Assembly: GCA_021847605.1 (NCBI GenBank)
Contig: JAJZQN010000004.1
Location: 1 to 64,000, forward strand
Length of the DNA: 64,000 bases
Reading direction: 5' to 3'
DNA from: Pseudomonadota bacterium
GTDB taxonomy: Bacteria > Pseudomonadota > Alphaproteobacteria > Sphingomonadales > Sphingomonadaceae
The position numbers and the translations under genes are program-made. This document shows positions 8,625 to 16,742 of this stretch, one piece after another; positions within the stretch are counted from its first letter, which is position 1; every line of letters begins with the position of its first letter. The notes under the pieces are model-generated. The model was not told where the DNA came from. It worked only from the letters and a program-made list of their open reading frames with translations, and ran no database searches.

Positions 8625-9968
8625 TCACTCGGCCGCGACGGTCTGGGCCGGGTTGGTGTCGCAGGCGGGGGATGCCCCCTCCCCTTTGCTCACTAGCGCA
8701 GCCTGAAGTTGCGCATGGTCGAGTTTCCCCTCCCAGCGGGAGACGACGATGGTTGCGACCGCATTGCCGATGAAGTTGGTGAGGCTGCGGCACTCGCTCA
8801 TGAAGCGGTCCACGCCCAGGATGAGGGCCATGCCGGCGACGGGCACCGACGGCACGATGGAGAGTGTTGCCGCCAAGGTGATAAAGCCCGCCCCGGTCAC
8901 GCCTGCTGCTCCCTTGGACGACAGCATTGCCACACCCAAGAGCAGGATCTGATCCCCGATTGACAAGTCGACGCCGGTTGCCTGCGCGATGAACAGCGCG
9001 GCGAGCGTCATGTAGATGTTGGTGCCGTCCAGATTGAAGCTGTAGCCGGTGGGCACGACCAGCCCGACGATGGATTTGGGACAGCCGGCGCGTTCCATCT
9101 TTTCGATGAGAGCGGGCAGCGCGCTTTCCGACGAGGATGTGCCCAGCACCAGCAGCAATTCGGTCTTGAGATAGCGGATCAGGCCGAAGATGGAGAAGCC
9201 CGCGAAGCGCGCGACGAGGCCAAGAACAACGACCACAAACAGCGCCGAGGTCAAATAGAAGGTGCCCACCAGCAGGGCGAGGTTGGCAAGCGTGCCAACG
9301 CCATATTTGCCGATGGTGAAGGCCATCGCGCCGAACGCGCCGACAGGCGCAGCCTTCATGACGATGGCGACCAGTTTGAAGACGGCGGTGGACACATCCT
9401 CCAGCAGGTCGAGGACGCGGGCGCCGCGATCGCCGATCAGGGCCAGTGCCACGCCGAACAGGATAGCGACGAACAGCACCTGAAGAATATTGCCGTCGAC
9501 AAAGGCCGACAGGAAGGTGTCGGGGATGATGCCGGTCAGAAAGCCGCTGAGCGTGGTGTCATGCGCCTTGGCCGCATATTCGCTGACCTTGCTGGCATCC
9601 AGCGTGGCGGGATCGATGTTGAGACCCGCGCCGGGACGCACGACATTGGCAACAATCATGCCGACGACCAGCGCCAGGGTCGAGAAGAAGAGGAAATAGG
9701 CGAAGGCTTTGCCCGCAACACGGCCGACGCTGCCGATGTCCCGCATCCCGGCAATGCCGGTGACGATGGTGAGGAAGATGACAGGCGCAATGACCATCTT
9801 CACCGCCTTGATGAAGGTGTCGCCGATGGGCTTCATGGCTTCGCCCAGATGGGGTGCGAAATGGCCGAGCGTCACACCGGCGAGGATCGCCAGCAGCACT
9901 TGCGCATAAAGATGATGATACCATGGACGCCGGATGGGCGGCGTGTCGGGAAGAGTGGAAATCTGCAT
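8625..9968 (-). CDS. dctA: C4-dicarboxylate/cation symporter DctA
   Basis: The protein has 447 residues from ATG 9968. The frame extends upstream to 10070, but the extra 34 residues are not DctA-like. It belongs to the DAACS (glutamate/dicarboxylate symporter) family and imports succinate, fumarate and malate with cations. Diagnostic motifs are the serine-rich hairpin [11 protein letters not shown] and the substrate-binding block [20 protein letters not shown]. The N-terminal block [20 protein letters not shown] is also typical. It is the first gene of the dctA-porin-mqo run and faces away from dctB-dctD. Confidence 0.95.
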   Translation of the reverse strand: MQISTLPDTPPIRRPWYHHLYAQVLLAILAGVTLGHFAPHLGEAMKPIGDTFIKAVKMVIAPVIFLTIVTGIAGMRDIGSVGRVAGKAFAYFLFFSTLALVVGMIVANVVRPGAGLNIDPATLDASKVSEYAAKAHDTTLSGFLTGIIPDTFLSAFVDGNILQVLFVAILFGVALALIGDRGARVLDLLEDVSTAVFKLVAIVMKAAPVGAFGAMAFTIGKYGVGTLANLALLVGTFYLTSALFVVVVLGLVARFAGFSIFGLIRYLKTELLLVLGTSSSESALPALIEKMERAGCPKSIVGLVVPTGYSFNLDGTNIYMTLAALFIAQATGVDLSIGDQILLLGVAMLSSKGAAGVTGAGFITLAATLSIVPSVPVAGMALILGVDRFMSECRSLTNFIGNAVATIVVSRWEGKLDHAQLQAALVSKGEGASPACDTNPAQTVAAE

Positions 9969-10145
9969 GGACAGGTCTTTCTGGCCCTCGCCAAAAGCCT
10001 TCCTGCCTTCTTGAGTGGGCAGGTCGGGGATTGAGGCGGCCAGTATCGAACCGGGATCGGGACGGTTCAAATGCTTGGCTATATTCTCAATAAACGTTGT
10101 ATTTCATATGGTTGATGGAAAATCATTCATCCTATACCGGGGAAT

Positions 10146-10196
10146 GTGTGCATATTCTTGCGCACCCATAATCATGAATGTGCAATAAATTGCACA
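10146..10196. promoter_or_regulatory. two inverted repeats TGTGC-N8-GC(A/G)CA, candidate DctD sites
   Basis: The first site (10146-10165, GTGTGC-N8-GCGCAC) is imperfect at one base pair. The second (10179-10196) is a perfect 18-bp dyad, TGTGCAAT-AA-ATTGCACA. Their centres are 32 bp apart, about three helical turns, so a protein would bind on the same face. They lie between dctA and dctB, where DctD activator sites are found in other bacteria. Confidence 0.6.
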
Positions 10197-10225
10197 TCGA
10201 CCCGTCCGGCGGTAGGAATGTCGGC

Positions 10226-11983
10226 ATGACGCGCACGTCCTTCCTGATTCGCCTATTTTGGACGCTGCTGCTGGTCGCGCTTGCCGCCGGTATCGTATGG
10301 CTGGCGGGACGGATCGCGGAACGTGGCGCCATCGACCGGCTGAGCGCGGAAACGCGCGGGGCGGCCATGTTGCGGCAATCTTATCTGAAGAGTGAGATTG
10401 AGCGATTTCGCCTGTTGCCGGTGGCGCTGTCGGATGACAGCGATCTGGTTGCGGCGATGACGGGATCGCAGCGCGCGATGCGGGCGCTGGACGGCAAGTT
10501 GCAGGCGCTGGCGCGTACGACGGGGGCGGCGCAAATCTATGTCCTCGATGCGCGGGGGCATACGATCTCATCGAGCAACTGGGCGACGGCGCGCAGCTTC
10601 GTCGGGCAGGATTATTCGTTCCGCAATTATTTCAAACTGGCGCGCGCCCATGGGACAGGCGCGCAGTTTGCGCTTGGTACGATCAGCGAGCGACCGGGCA
10701 TGTACCTGTCACGGCGGTCACGCGGTGGCGGCTATGTCGTGGTGAAGCTGGAATTCGACCGGATCGAGCAGGAGTGGGGTAAGCTGAACGACATCAGCTT
10801 CATCGCCAGCCGGGAAGGCATCGTCCTGATCACCAGCCGCCCCGAATGGCGGTTTACGACGATCCGGCCGCTGTCCGCACAAACGAAGCAGCGGTTTCGT
10901 GCCGAACTCCAGTCCGGCAAAGGGTCGCTGTTGCCGATCCCGCTGCTGGGGATGGGGGATGATGATGGGCGACAGATCGTCAGCACTGCCGACGAGCCGC
11001 GACGGCGGCTGTTGTGGCAATCGGCCGCGGCGGGTGAAGCGGGCTGGCAACTCAACCTGCTGGCGTCGATGCGGGGTGTGGACACGGTTGTCCGCACGGT
11101 GCGGATCGCGACTATGTTACTGCTGATGCTGGTCGCCGGGGCCATATGGATATTGCGCGAGCGCGCCCATCGCCGCGAGGAGCGGGCCGCGATGGCGGCG
11201 GCGCGAACAAGCGAACTGGAAGCGATGGTGGAGGCGCGCACCCGTGAACTGCGTCGCGAGATGCAGGAGCATGCTGCCACAGAAACGCGCGCCGATACGC
11301 TGCGCGAAGGATTGCGGCAGGCAAACCGTCTGGCCTCGCTGGGTCAGATCACAGCGGGGATCGCGCATGAAACGGCGCAGCCGGTTGCGGCGATCCGCAG
11401 CTATGCCGCCAATGGCCGGCTGTTGCTGGATCGGGGAGAGACAGAGGCGGCGGCGGATAATATGGCGGCGATCGAACGACTGACCGACCGGATCGGCAAG
11501 GTGACGGCTGAACTACGCGGCTTTTCCCGCAAGGCGACGGGCGCGATCGACGCGATTGCGCTGGCGGGGCCGGTCGAGGGAAGCGTGCTGATCCTGAAAT
11601 CCCGGCTGGCGCGAGTGGACCTGCATCTGCCGGATATGCCGACGAGTTTGCTGGTGATGGCCGACACCATCCGGCTGGAACAGGTGCTGGTCAATCTGTT
11701 GCAAAATGCGCTGGAGGCGCTGGAGGACCAGCCTGATCCGGTCATTCGCCTGACCGTTGCGGTCGAGGAAGACATGCTGTTGCTATCGGTGATCGACAAT
11801 GGGCCGGGTATCGACCCGTCGGTACGCGAGCAATTATTTACGCCCTTTGTCACCAGCCGGCAGTCAGGCCTTGGGCTTGGCCTTGTCATCGCAAGCGACA
11901 TCATGACCGACATGGGGGGATCGTTACGCCTGATCCCCGGCGAGGGTGGCGCCCATTTCCAGTTGAGCCTGAAACGCGCATGA
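10226..11983 (+). CDS. dctB: C4-dicarboxylate sensor histidine kinase DctB
   Basis: The protein has 585 residues from ATG 10226 (TAGGAA upstream). Layout: membrane helix about 9-28, periplasmic double-PAS-like sensor region to about 290 (NYFKLARAHGTGAQFALG is typical of DctB), second helix 294-310, a charged coiled linker to about 365, then the kinase. The H-box has His381 in GIAHETAQPVAAIRSYA, the N-box is NLLQNALEAL, and the G-boxes are DNGPGI and GLGLGLVIASD. It senses external dicarboxylates and phosphorylates DctD. Its stop overlaps the dctD start (ATGA). Confidence 0.92.
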   Translation: MTRTSFLIRLFWTLLLVALAAGIVWLAGRIAERGAIDRLSAETRGAAMLRQSYLKSEIERFRLLPVALSDDSDLVAAMTGSQRAMRALDGKLQALARTTGAAQIYVLDARGHTISSSNWATARSFVGQDYSFRNYFKLARAHGTGAQFALGTISERPGMYLSRRSRGGGYVVVKLEFDRIEQEWGKLNDISFIASREGIVLITSRPEWRFTTIRPLSAQTKQRFRAELQSGKGSLLPIPLLGMGDDDGRQIVSTADEPRRRLLWQSAAAGEAGWQLNLLASMRGVDTVVRTVRIATMLLLMLVAGAIWILRERAHRREERAAMAAARTSELEAMVEARTRELRREMQEHAATETRADTLREGLRQANRLASLGQITAGIAHETAQPVAAIRSYAANGRLLLDRGETEAAADNMAAIERLTDRIGKVTAELRGFSRKATGAIDAIALAGPVEGSVLILKSRLARVDLHLPDMPTSLLVMADTIRLEQVLVNLLQNALEALEDQPDPVIRLTVAVEEDMLLLSVIDNGPGIDPSVREQLFTPFVTSRQSGLGLGLVIASDIMTDMGGSLRLIPGEGGAHFQLSLKRA

Positions 11984-13305
11984 ACGACAAATCCCCCTGC
12001 CCCGTCGCCCTGATCGACGATGACGATGATCTGCGCGCCGCCATGGCGCAGACATTGGAACTGGCAGGATATGCGGTGCAGCCTTTTGCGCGCGCGGCCG
12101 AGGCATTGGCGGTGATCGACGCGGATTTCCCGGGTATCGTGGTCAGCGATGTGCGGATGCCGCATATGTCGGGGATCGATCTGTTTCGGGCGCTGCATGG
12201 GAGAGACGCGGAACTGCCCGTCATATTGGTCACGGGCCATGGCGACGTGCCGATGGCGGTCGATGCGCTGAAGGCCGGTGCATGGGATTTTCTGACCAAG
12301 CCATTCGATCCCGATGCGCTGGTCGCGTCGGTTGGCCGGGCGACGGAAACACGGTCGCTGGTGATGGAGAATCGACGACTGCGCGGACTGCTGGACGATG
12401 GGGTGGCATCGCCGCTGATCGGCCATTCGCCGGCCATCGAACGGTTGCGCGCGATGGTCGACACGCTGGCCGGGACGAACATCGACATATTGGTGGAGGG
12501 GGAAACGGGGACCGGAAAGGAACTGGTTGCGCGGATGATCCATCAGCGCAGTCGGCGGGCGAGTGGCCATTTCGTGACCATTGCCTGTGCCGCCGTTCCC
12601 GATGCCGTTGCGGAAACGAGCCTGCATGGCGAGAGCATGATCGGCCGGTCGCCGATCGACGGGCGGCTGGCGCGGGCGCATAACGGCACGTTGTTTCTGG
12701 ACGACGTGGATCAGGCGGGTGCCGCTTTGCAGGCGCACCTCATCCAGTTTCTGGAGGACAGGCTGGTCCGGCCGGTCGGGGCGCGAGAGCCGCAGCCTGT
12801 CGACCTGCGCGTTATCGGATGCATGACCGATCAGGGCGGTGCGGCGGCGATTCAGCCTGCCCTTCTCTATCGATTGGCGGCGGTACGGCTGCATATCCCG
12901 CCATTACGGGAACGGCGCGACGATATTCCATTGATCTTCGCCCATCTGCTGGACGCTGCGGCCAAGCGCTTCCGGCGTGACGTGCCAGTCGTCAGCCGCG
13001 CGGTTCTGAGCCATCTGATCGAACATGACTGGCCGGGCAACGTCCATGAACTGGGGCGCTTTGCCGAGCGACTGGCGTTGGGGCTGGAACAACAGGCTGA
13101 TGAAACGGGCGCGCCCCTGCCGCTGGGCGAACGACTGGATGCGTTTGAACGCATGGCCATCATCGAAGCGGTGCAGGCGACCGGCGGCGATATGGCGCAG
13201 GCGATTGCGCGGCTCGGCCTGCCACGCAAGACATTTTACTATAAGGTGCAGCGGCTGGACATCGACCTGCGTAAGGTGCGGCAACAGGGCGCAGCCGGGG
13301 ATTAA
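11980..13305 (+). CDS. dctD: DctD-type response regulator with AAA+ domain lacking the GAFTGA loop
   Basis: The protein has 441 residues. The receiver domain (1-120) has phospho-acceptor Asp57 in VVSDVRMP and Lys107 in LTKPF. The AAA+ domain has Walker A GETGTGKE at 174-181, Walker B GTLFLDD near 236-242 (usual DE changed to DD) and LLYRLAAVRLHIPPLRER near 295-312. A Fis-type helix-turn-helix closes the protein (MAQAIARLGLPRKTFYYKVQRL). Between ACAAVP and Walker B, where sigma-54 activators carry GAFTGA, this protein has LHGESMIGRSPIDG, about four residues shorter and without the motif. It is therefore unlikely to activate sigma-54 polymerase and may work with the main sigma factor. Confidence 0.9.
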   Translation: MNDKSPCPVALIDDDDDLRAAMAQTLELAGYAVQPFARAAEALAVIDADFPGIVVSDVRMPHMSGIDLFRALHGRDAELPVILVTGHGDVPMAVDALKAGAWDFLTKPFDPDALVASVGRATETRSLVMENRRLRGLLDDGVASPLIGHSPAIERLRAMVDTLAGTNIDILVEGETGTGKELVARMIHQRSRRASGHFVTIACAAVPDAVAETSLHGESMIGRSPIDGRLARAHNGTLFLDDVDQAGAALQAHLIQFLEDRLVRPVGAREPQPVDLRVIGCMTDQGGAAAIQPALLYRLAAVRLHIPPLRERRDDIPLIFAHLLDAAAKRFRRDVPVVSRAVLSHLIEHDWPGNVHELGRFAERLALGLEQQADETGAPLPLGERLDAFERMAIIEAVQATGGDMAQAIARLGLPRKTFYYKVQRLDIDLRKVRQQGAAGD

Positions 13306-13489
13306 GCCATCCCCTTCATCATTGCCAATCAATTGCTGCTGCTTTAGGGCGAGCGGCAATCACAAGGAGCCGGTGCGATCCCGGCTGGCTATTCCGGCCG
13401 CCGATCCGCCGGACAACCCGTTTCGCATTGCTGACAATTCCATCGCTTCATGGCGATGATGGGCGTGCGATTTTCGCTGGTTACTCTGC

Positions 13490-14962
13490 ATGAACGACAT
13501 CACCCTATCGCATTATCGCGCCGAATGGTTCAGCGGCGCGGCCAATGCCCGGCGCGACATATTGGCGGGCATGGTGGGCACATTCGCTCTGATCCCGGAA
13601 GTCATCGCCTTTTCCTTCGTGGCGGGTATCGACCCCGAGGTCGGCCTGTTCGCATCCTTCATCATCGGTATCGTCATCGCCTTTGCCGGGGGGCGTCCGG
13701 CGATGATTTCCGGTGCGGCGGGATCGGTTGCGCTGGTGGCCGCTGCGCTGGTCCATGCCCATGGCCTGTCCTATCTGCTGGCGGCGACAGTGCTGGCCGG
13801 ATTGTTTCAGATCGTCTTTGGCCTGTTGAAGCTGGACGTACTGATGCGGTTCGTTTCTCGTTCGGTGCGAACAGGGTTCGTCAATGCATTGGCAATATTG
13901 ATATTTTCTGCGCAGGTTCCGCAGATGCTGAACGTCACATGGCACAGCTATGCCATGATCGCGCTGGGGCTTGGGATCATCTATCTGGCGCCGCGCATAG
14001 TGAAATCCATCCCTTCTCCGCTGATCTGCATTGTGATCCTGACAGCGATCAGCATGGCATTCCCCATGCCGATCCACACCGTCGCCGATCTGGGACGCCT
14101 TCCCTCCTCGCTGCCTTCTTTCGCGTTGCCGCAAGTGCCGTTCGACTGGCAGACGCTGCGGATCGTGGCCCCCTATGCGCTGGCGATGGCGGCGGTCGGC
14201 CTGCTGGAATCGATGATGACCGCAAGCGTGGTCGATGATCTGACCGATACCAACAGCAGCAAGGCGCGCGAATGCACGGGCCTTGGCCTGGCCAATATGG
14301 CGGCGGGCCTGTTTGGCGGGATTGCCGGGTGCGGGATGATAGGCCAGACCGTGGGCAATGTCCGCTATGGCGGACGCGGGCGGCTGTCGACATTGGTCGC
14401 GGGCCTGTTCCTGCTGATCGTCATGGTGCCGCTGCGGCCATGGGTGGCGCAGGTCCCGGTCGCGGCTTTGGTGGCCATCATGATCATGGTATCGATCAGC
14501 ACCTTTTCCTGGGGATCGATCCGCGATCTGGCCCGCCATCCCAAAGTGTCGGGCGTCGTCATGGTGGCAACGGTCATCGTCACCGTCATCACCCATGATC
14601 TATCGGCCGGGGTGATGGTCGGCGTAATCCTGAGCGGATTATTCTTCGCGTTCAAGGTGATGCGGATGATGGACGTGACGACGCATTATGATGCGGCCGA
14701 GGACCGGCGGACCTATGTGGTGAGCGGGCAGATATTCTTTGCCAGCGCCGACATGTTCGCCGACCGTTTCGACCTGCGTGACACGGTGCAACGGGTGACG
14801 ATCGACCTGACGGCCGCCCATTTGTGGGACATCAGCGCGGTCGGGGCGCTGGAAGATGTGATCGGTCGGATGCGGCGCAACGGCATGGCCGTCGAGTTGC
14901 GCGGGATGAACGCGGCGAGTGCGATATTGGTGGATCGTCATGCGCCAACAGTCATCGGCTAA
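13490..14962 (+). CDS. SulP-family anion permease with STAS domain
   Basis: The protein has 490 residues. The start of the membrane domain (GMVGTFALIPEVIAFSFVAG) is the SulP signature with the conserved transport segment. It is followed by about ten more helices, including SGAAGSVALVAAALV and GGIAGCGMIGQTVGNVRYGGRGRLS. From about residue 405 a STAS domain follows (VSGQIFFASADMFADRF ... LTAAHLWDISAVGALEDV). SulP proteins move sulfate, bicarbonate or dicarboxylates across the inner membrane; the substrate here is not determined. The neighbouring dct genes allow dicarboxylate as a possibility. There is no close operon partner. Confidence 0.88.
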   Translation: MNDITLSHYRAEWFSGAANARRDILAGMVGTFALIPEVIAFSFVAGIDPEVGLFASFIIGIVIAFAGGRPAMISGAAGSVALVAAALVHAHGLSYLLAATVLAGLFQIVFGLLKLDVLMRFVSRSVRTGFVNALAILIFSAQVPQMLNVTWHSYAMIALGLGIIYLAPRIVKSIPSPLICIVILTAISMAFPMPIHTVADLGRLPSSLPSFALPQVPFDWQTLRIVAPYALAMAAVGLLESMMTASVVDDLTDTNSSKARECTGLGLANMAAGLFGGIAGCGMIGQTVGNVRYGGRGRLSTLVAGLFLLIVMVPLRPWVAQVPVAALVAIMIMVSISTFSWGSIRDLARHPKVSGVVMVATVIVTVITHDLSAGVMVGVILSGLFFAFKVMRMMDVTTHYDAAEDRRTYVVSGQIFFASADMFADRFDLRDTVQRVTIDLTAAHLWDISAVGALEDVIGRMRRNGMAVELRGMNAASAILVDRHAPTVIG

Positions 14963-15150
14963 GGCTATTATTCTCGAAAGCCTCTCTATATTCATTTGTA
15001 TATAGTAATTCATGAATAGATTTCATGGGTTCATGCCATTCAGAGCATGGAGCGTTACGGCGTGTCGCGGGTTAGAATGTCCATGCATTTTATCCGCCAC
15101 CGCCGGATCGTCTGTGGACGATCCACGCGCCCTGCCCTGGAAGGACATCC

Positions 15151-15789
15151 ATGTCGGCTCCGTCACATTCATCCCTCGACATATCGCGCCGGGCCGTGAT
15201 GGTGTCGGGTGCCGCTACCGCCGCCATGTCTGCCCTGCCCGCCGATGTGCAGGCGGCCCCGGCTCCATCCAAGCCCGCAACCATGCCGGTGTCGTTCAAA
15301 GTGAATGGCAAGGATGTCAGTTTAACGCTTGATACGCGGACCACATTGCTGGATTCGCTGCGCGAACATCTGAAGCTGACGGGCACCAAGAAGGGGTGCG
15401 ATCATGGTCAGTGCGGCGCTTGCACGGTGATCGTCAATGGCGAGCGGATCAACAGTTGCCTGAGCCTGGCGGTGCAGCATCAGGGCGATGAGGTGACGAC
15501 GATCGAAGGGCTGGGCACGCCCGACGATTTGCACCCGATGCAGGCGGCATTCGTCACCTATGACGGCTATCAATGCGGCTATTGCACGCCGGGACAGATT
15601 TGTTCGGCGGTGTCGGTGCTGAAGGAAATAGAGGCCGGTATCCCCAGCCATGTGCAGGAGGACATTACCGCCGCCCCCGCTTTCACCAATATGGAGATGC
15701 GCGAGCGGATGAGTGGCAATATCTGTCGCTGTGGCGCCTATTCCAACATTGCCGAAGCGATGGCGGCCGTTGCGGGAGCAAAGGCATGA
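15151..15789 (+). CDS. paoA: aldehyde oxidoreductase iron-sulfur subunit PaoA, Tat-exported
   Basis: The protein has 212 residues. It starts with a twin-arginine signal ([15 protein letters not shown], Arg13-Arg14), so the complex is folded in the cytoplasm and exported to the periplasm, as with E. coli PaoABC (YagTSR). Two [2Fe-2S] cluster motifs are present. One is the plant-type [11 protein letters not shown] ... SC, and the second is CGYCTPGQI with CRCGAY near the C-terminus. It passes electrons between the molybdenum site and the FAD subunit. The stop overlaps the paoB start by ATGA. The maturation factor paoD is not in the window. Confidence 0.92.
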   Translation: MSAPSHSSLDISRRAVMVSGAATAAMSALPADVQAAPAPSKPATMPVSFKVNGKDVSLTLDTRTTLLDSLREHLKLTGTKKGCDHGQCGACTVIVNGERINSCLSLAVQHQGDEVTTIEGLGTPDDLHPMQAAFVTYDGYQCGYCTPGQICSAVSVLKEIEAGIPSHVQEDITAAPAFTNMEMRERMSGNICRCGAYSNIAEAMAAVAGAKA

Positions 15790-16736
15790 AGAGCTTTACT
15801 TATGAGCGCGCGAAGACCCCGGCGCAGGCGGCCGCTGCGGTTGCGAAGCAGCAGGGTGCGAAATTTCTGGCGGGTGGTACAAATCTGCTCGACCTGATGA
15901 AGCTGGAGATCGAGACGCCGACCCATCTGGTCGATGTGCAGGATCTGAAGCTCGACCGGATCGAGAGGACCGATGAGGGCGGCCTGCGGATCGGCGCGCT
16001 GGTGACGAACACCGCGCTGGCGGCCGATGCCACGGTACGGCGCGATTATGGCGTGCTGACCCGTGCGATCGTGGCGGGCGCAAGCGGGCAGTTGCGTAAC
16101 AAGGCGACGACGGCCGGCAATCTGCTCCAGAGGACGCGCTGCCCCTATTTCTATGACACCAATCAGCCCTGCAACAAGCGCAAGCCGGGAACGGGATGCG
16201 CGGCGATTGGCGGATTTTCCCGTCAACTGGCGGTCATCGGATCATCGGATCACTGTATCGCAACCTATCCCAGCGACATGGCGGTCGCCATGCGGTTGCT
16301 GGATGCGACGGTCGAGACGGTGAAGGCGGACGGTAAGACCCGGAGCATCGCGATGGCCGATTTTCACCGCCTGCCGGGTGATACGCCGGAACGGGATAAT
16401 GAACTGGAGCGTGGCGAGTTGATCACGGCCGTTACGCTGCCCAGGCCGATCGGCGGCACGCATCTCTATCATAAGGTGCGTGACCGGGCTTCCTATGCGT
16501 TCGCGCTGGTTTCGGTGGCAGCCGTCATTCAGAAGGACGGATCGGGTCGCGCAGCCTTTGGCGGAGTGGCGGCCAGACCCTGGCGCGTGGAGGCAGCCGA
16601 GGCAGCCATGACTCAGGGCGCGCGGGCGGTGGCATCGGGCGTGTTCGCCGGGGCCAAGCCGACCGAAGAGAACCAGTTCAAGATCCTGTTGGCGGAGCGC
16701 ACATTGGCGTCTGTCATGGCGCAGGCGAAGGGATAA
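15786..16736 (+). CDS. paoB: aldehyde oxidoreductase FAD-binding subunit PaoB
   Basis: The protein has 316 residues from the ATG overlapping the paoA stop. The FAD-binding CO dehydrogenase-type fold is shown by [16 protein letters not shown] and [18 protein letters not shown]. It then has the insert [17 protein letters not shown] with a further Cys in PGTGC, which in E. coli PaoB binds an extra [4Fe-4S] cluster. This insert separates PaoB-type subunits from ordinary xanthine dehydrogenase subunits. It has no signal peptide and is presumably carried out with PaoA through the Tat system. Confidence 0.92.
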   Translation: MKSFTYERAKTPAQAAAAVAKQQGAKFLAGGTNLLDLMKLEIETPTHLVDVQDLKLDRIERTDEGGLRIGALVTNTALAADATVRRDYGVLTRAIVAGASGQLRNKATTAGNLLQRTRCPYFYDTNQPCNKRKPGTGCAAIGGFSRQLAVIGSSDHCIATYPSDMAVAMRLLDATVETVKADGKTRSIAMADFHRLPGDTPERDNELERGELITAVTLPRPIGGTHLYHKVRDRASYAFALVSVAAVIQKDGSGRAAFGGVAARPWRVEAAEAAMTQGARAVASGVFAGAKPTEENQFKILLAERTLASVMAQAKG

Positions 16737-16742
16737 GAGGCG

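Noticed and set aside
10039-10052. GG-N10-GC pattern upstream of dctA, possible sigma-54 promoter
   Set aside because: The flanking bases match the -24/-12 consensus poorly, and the local DctD lacks GAFTGA. One such match by chance is expected in GC-rich DNA.
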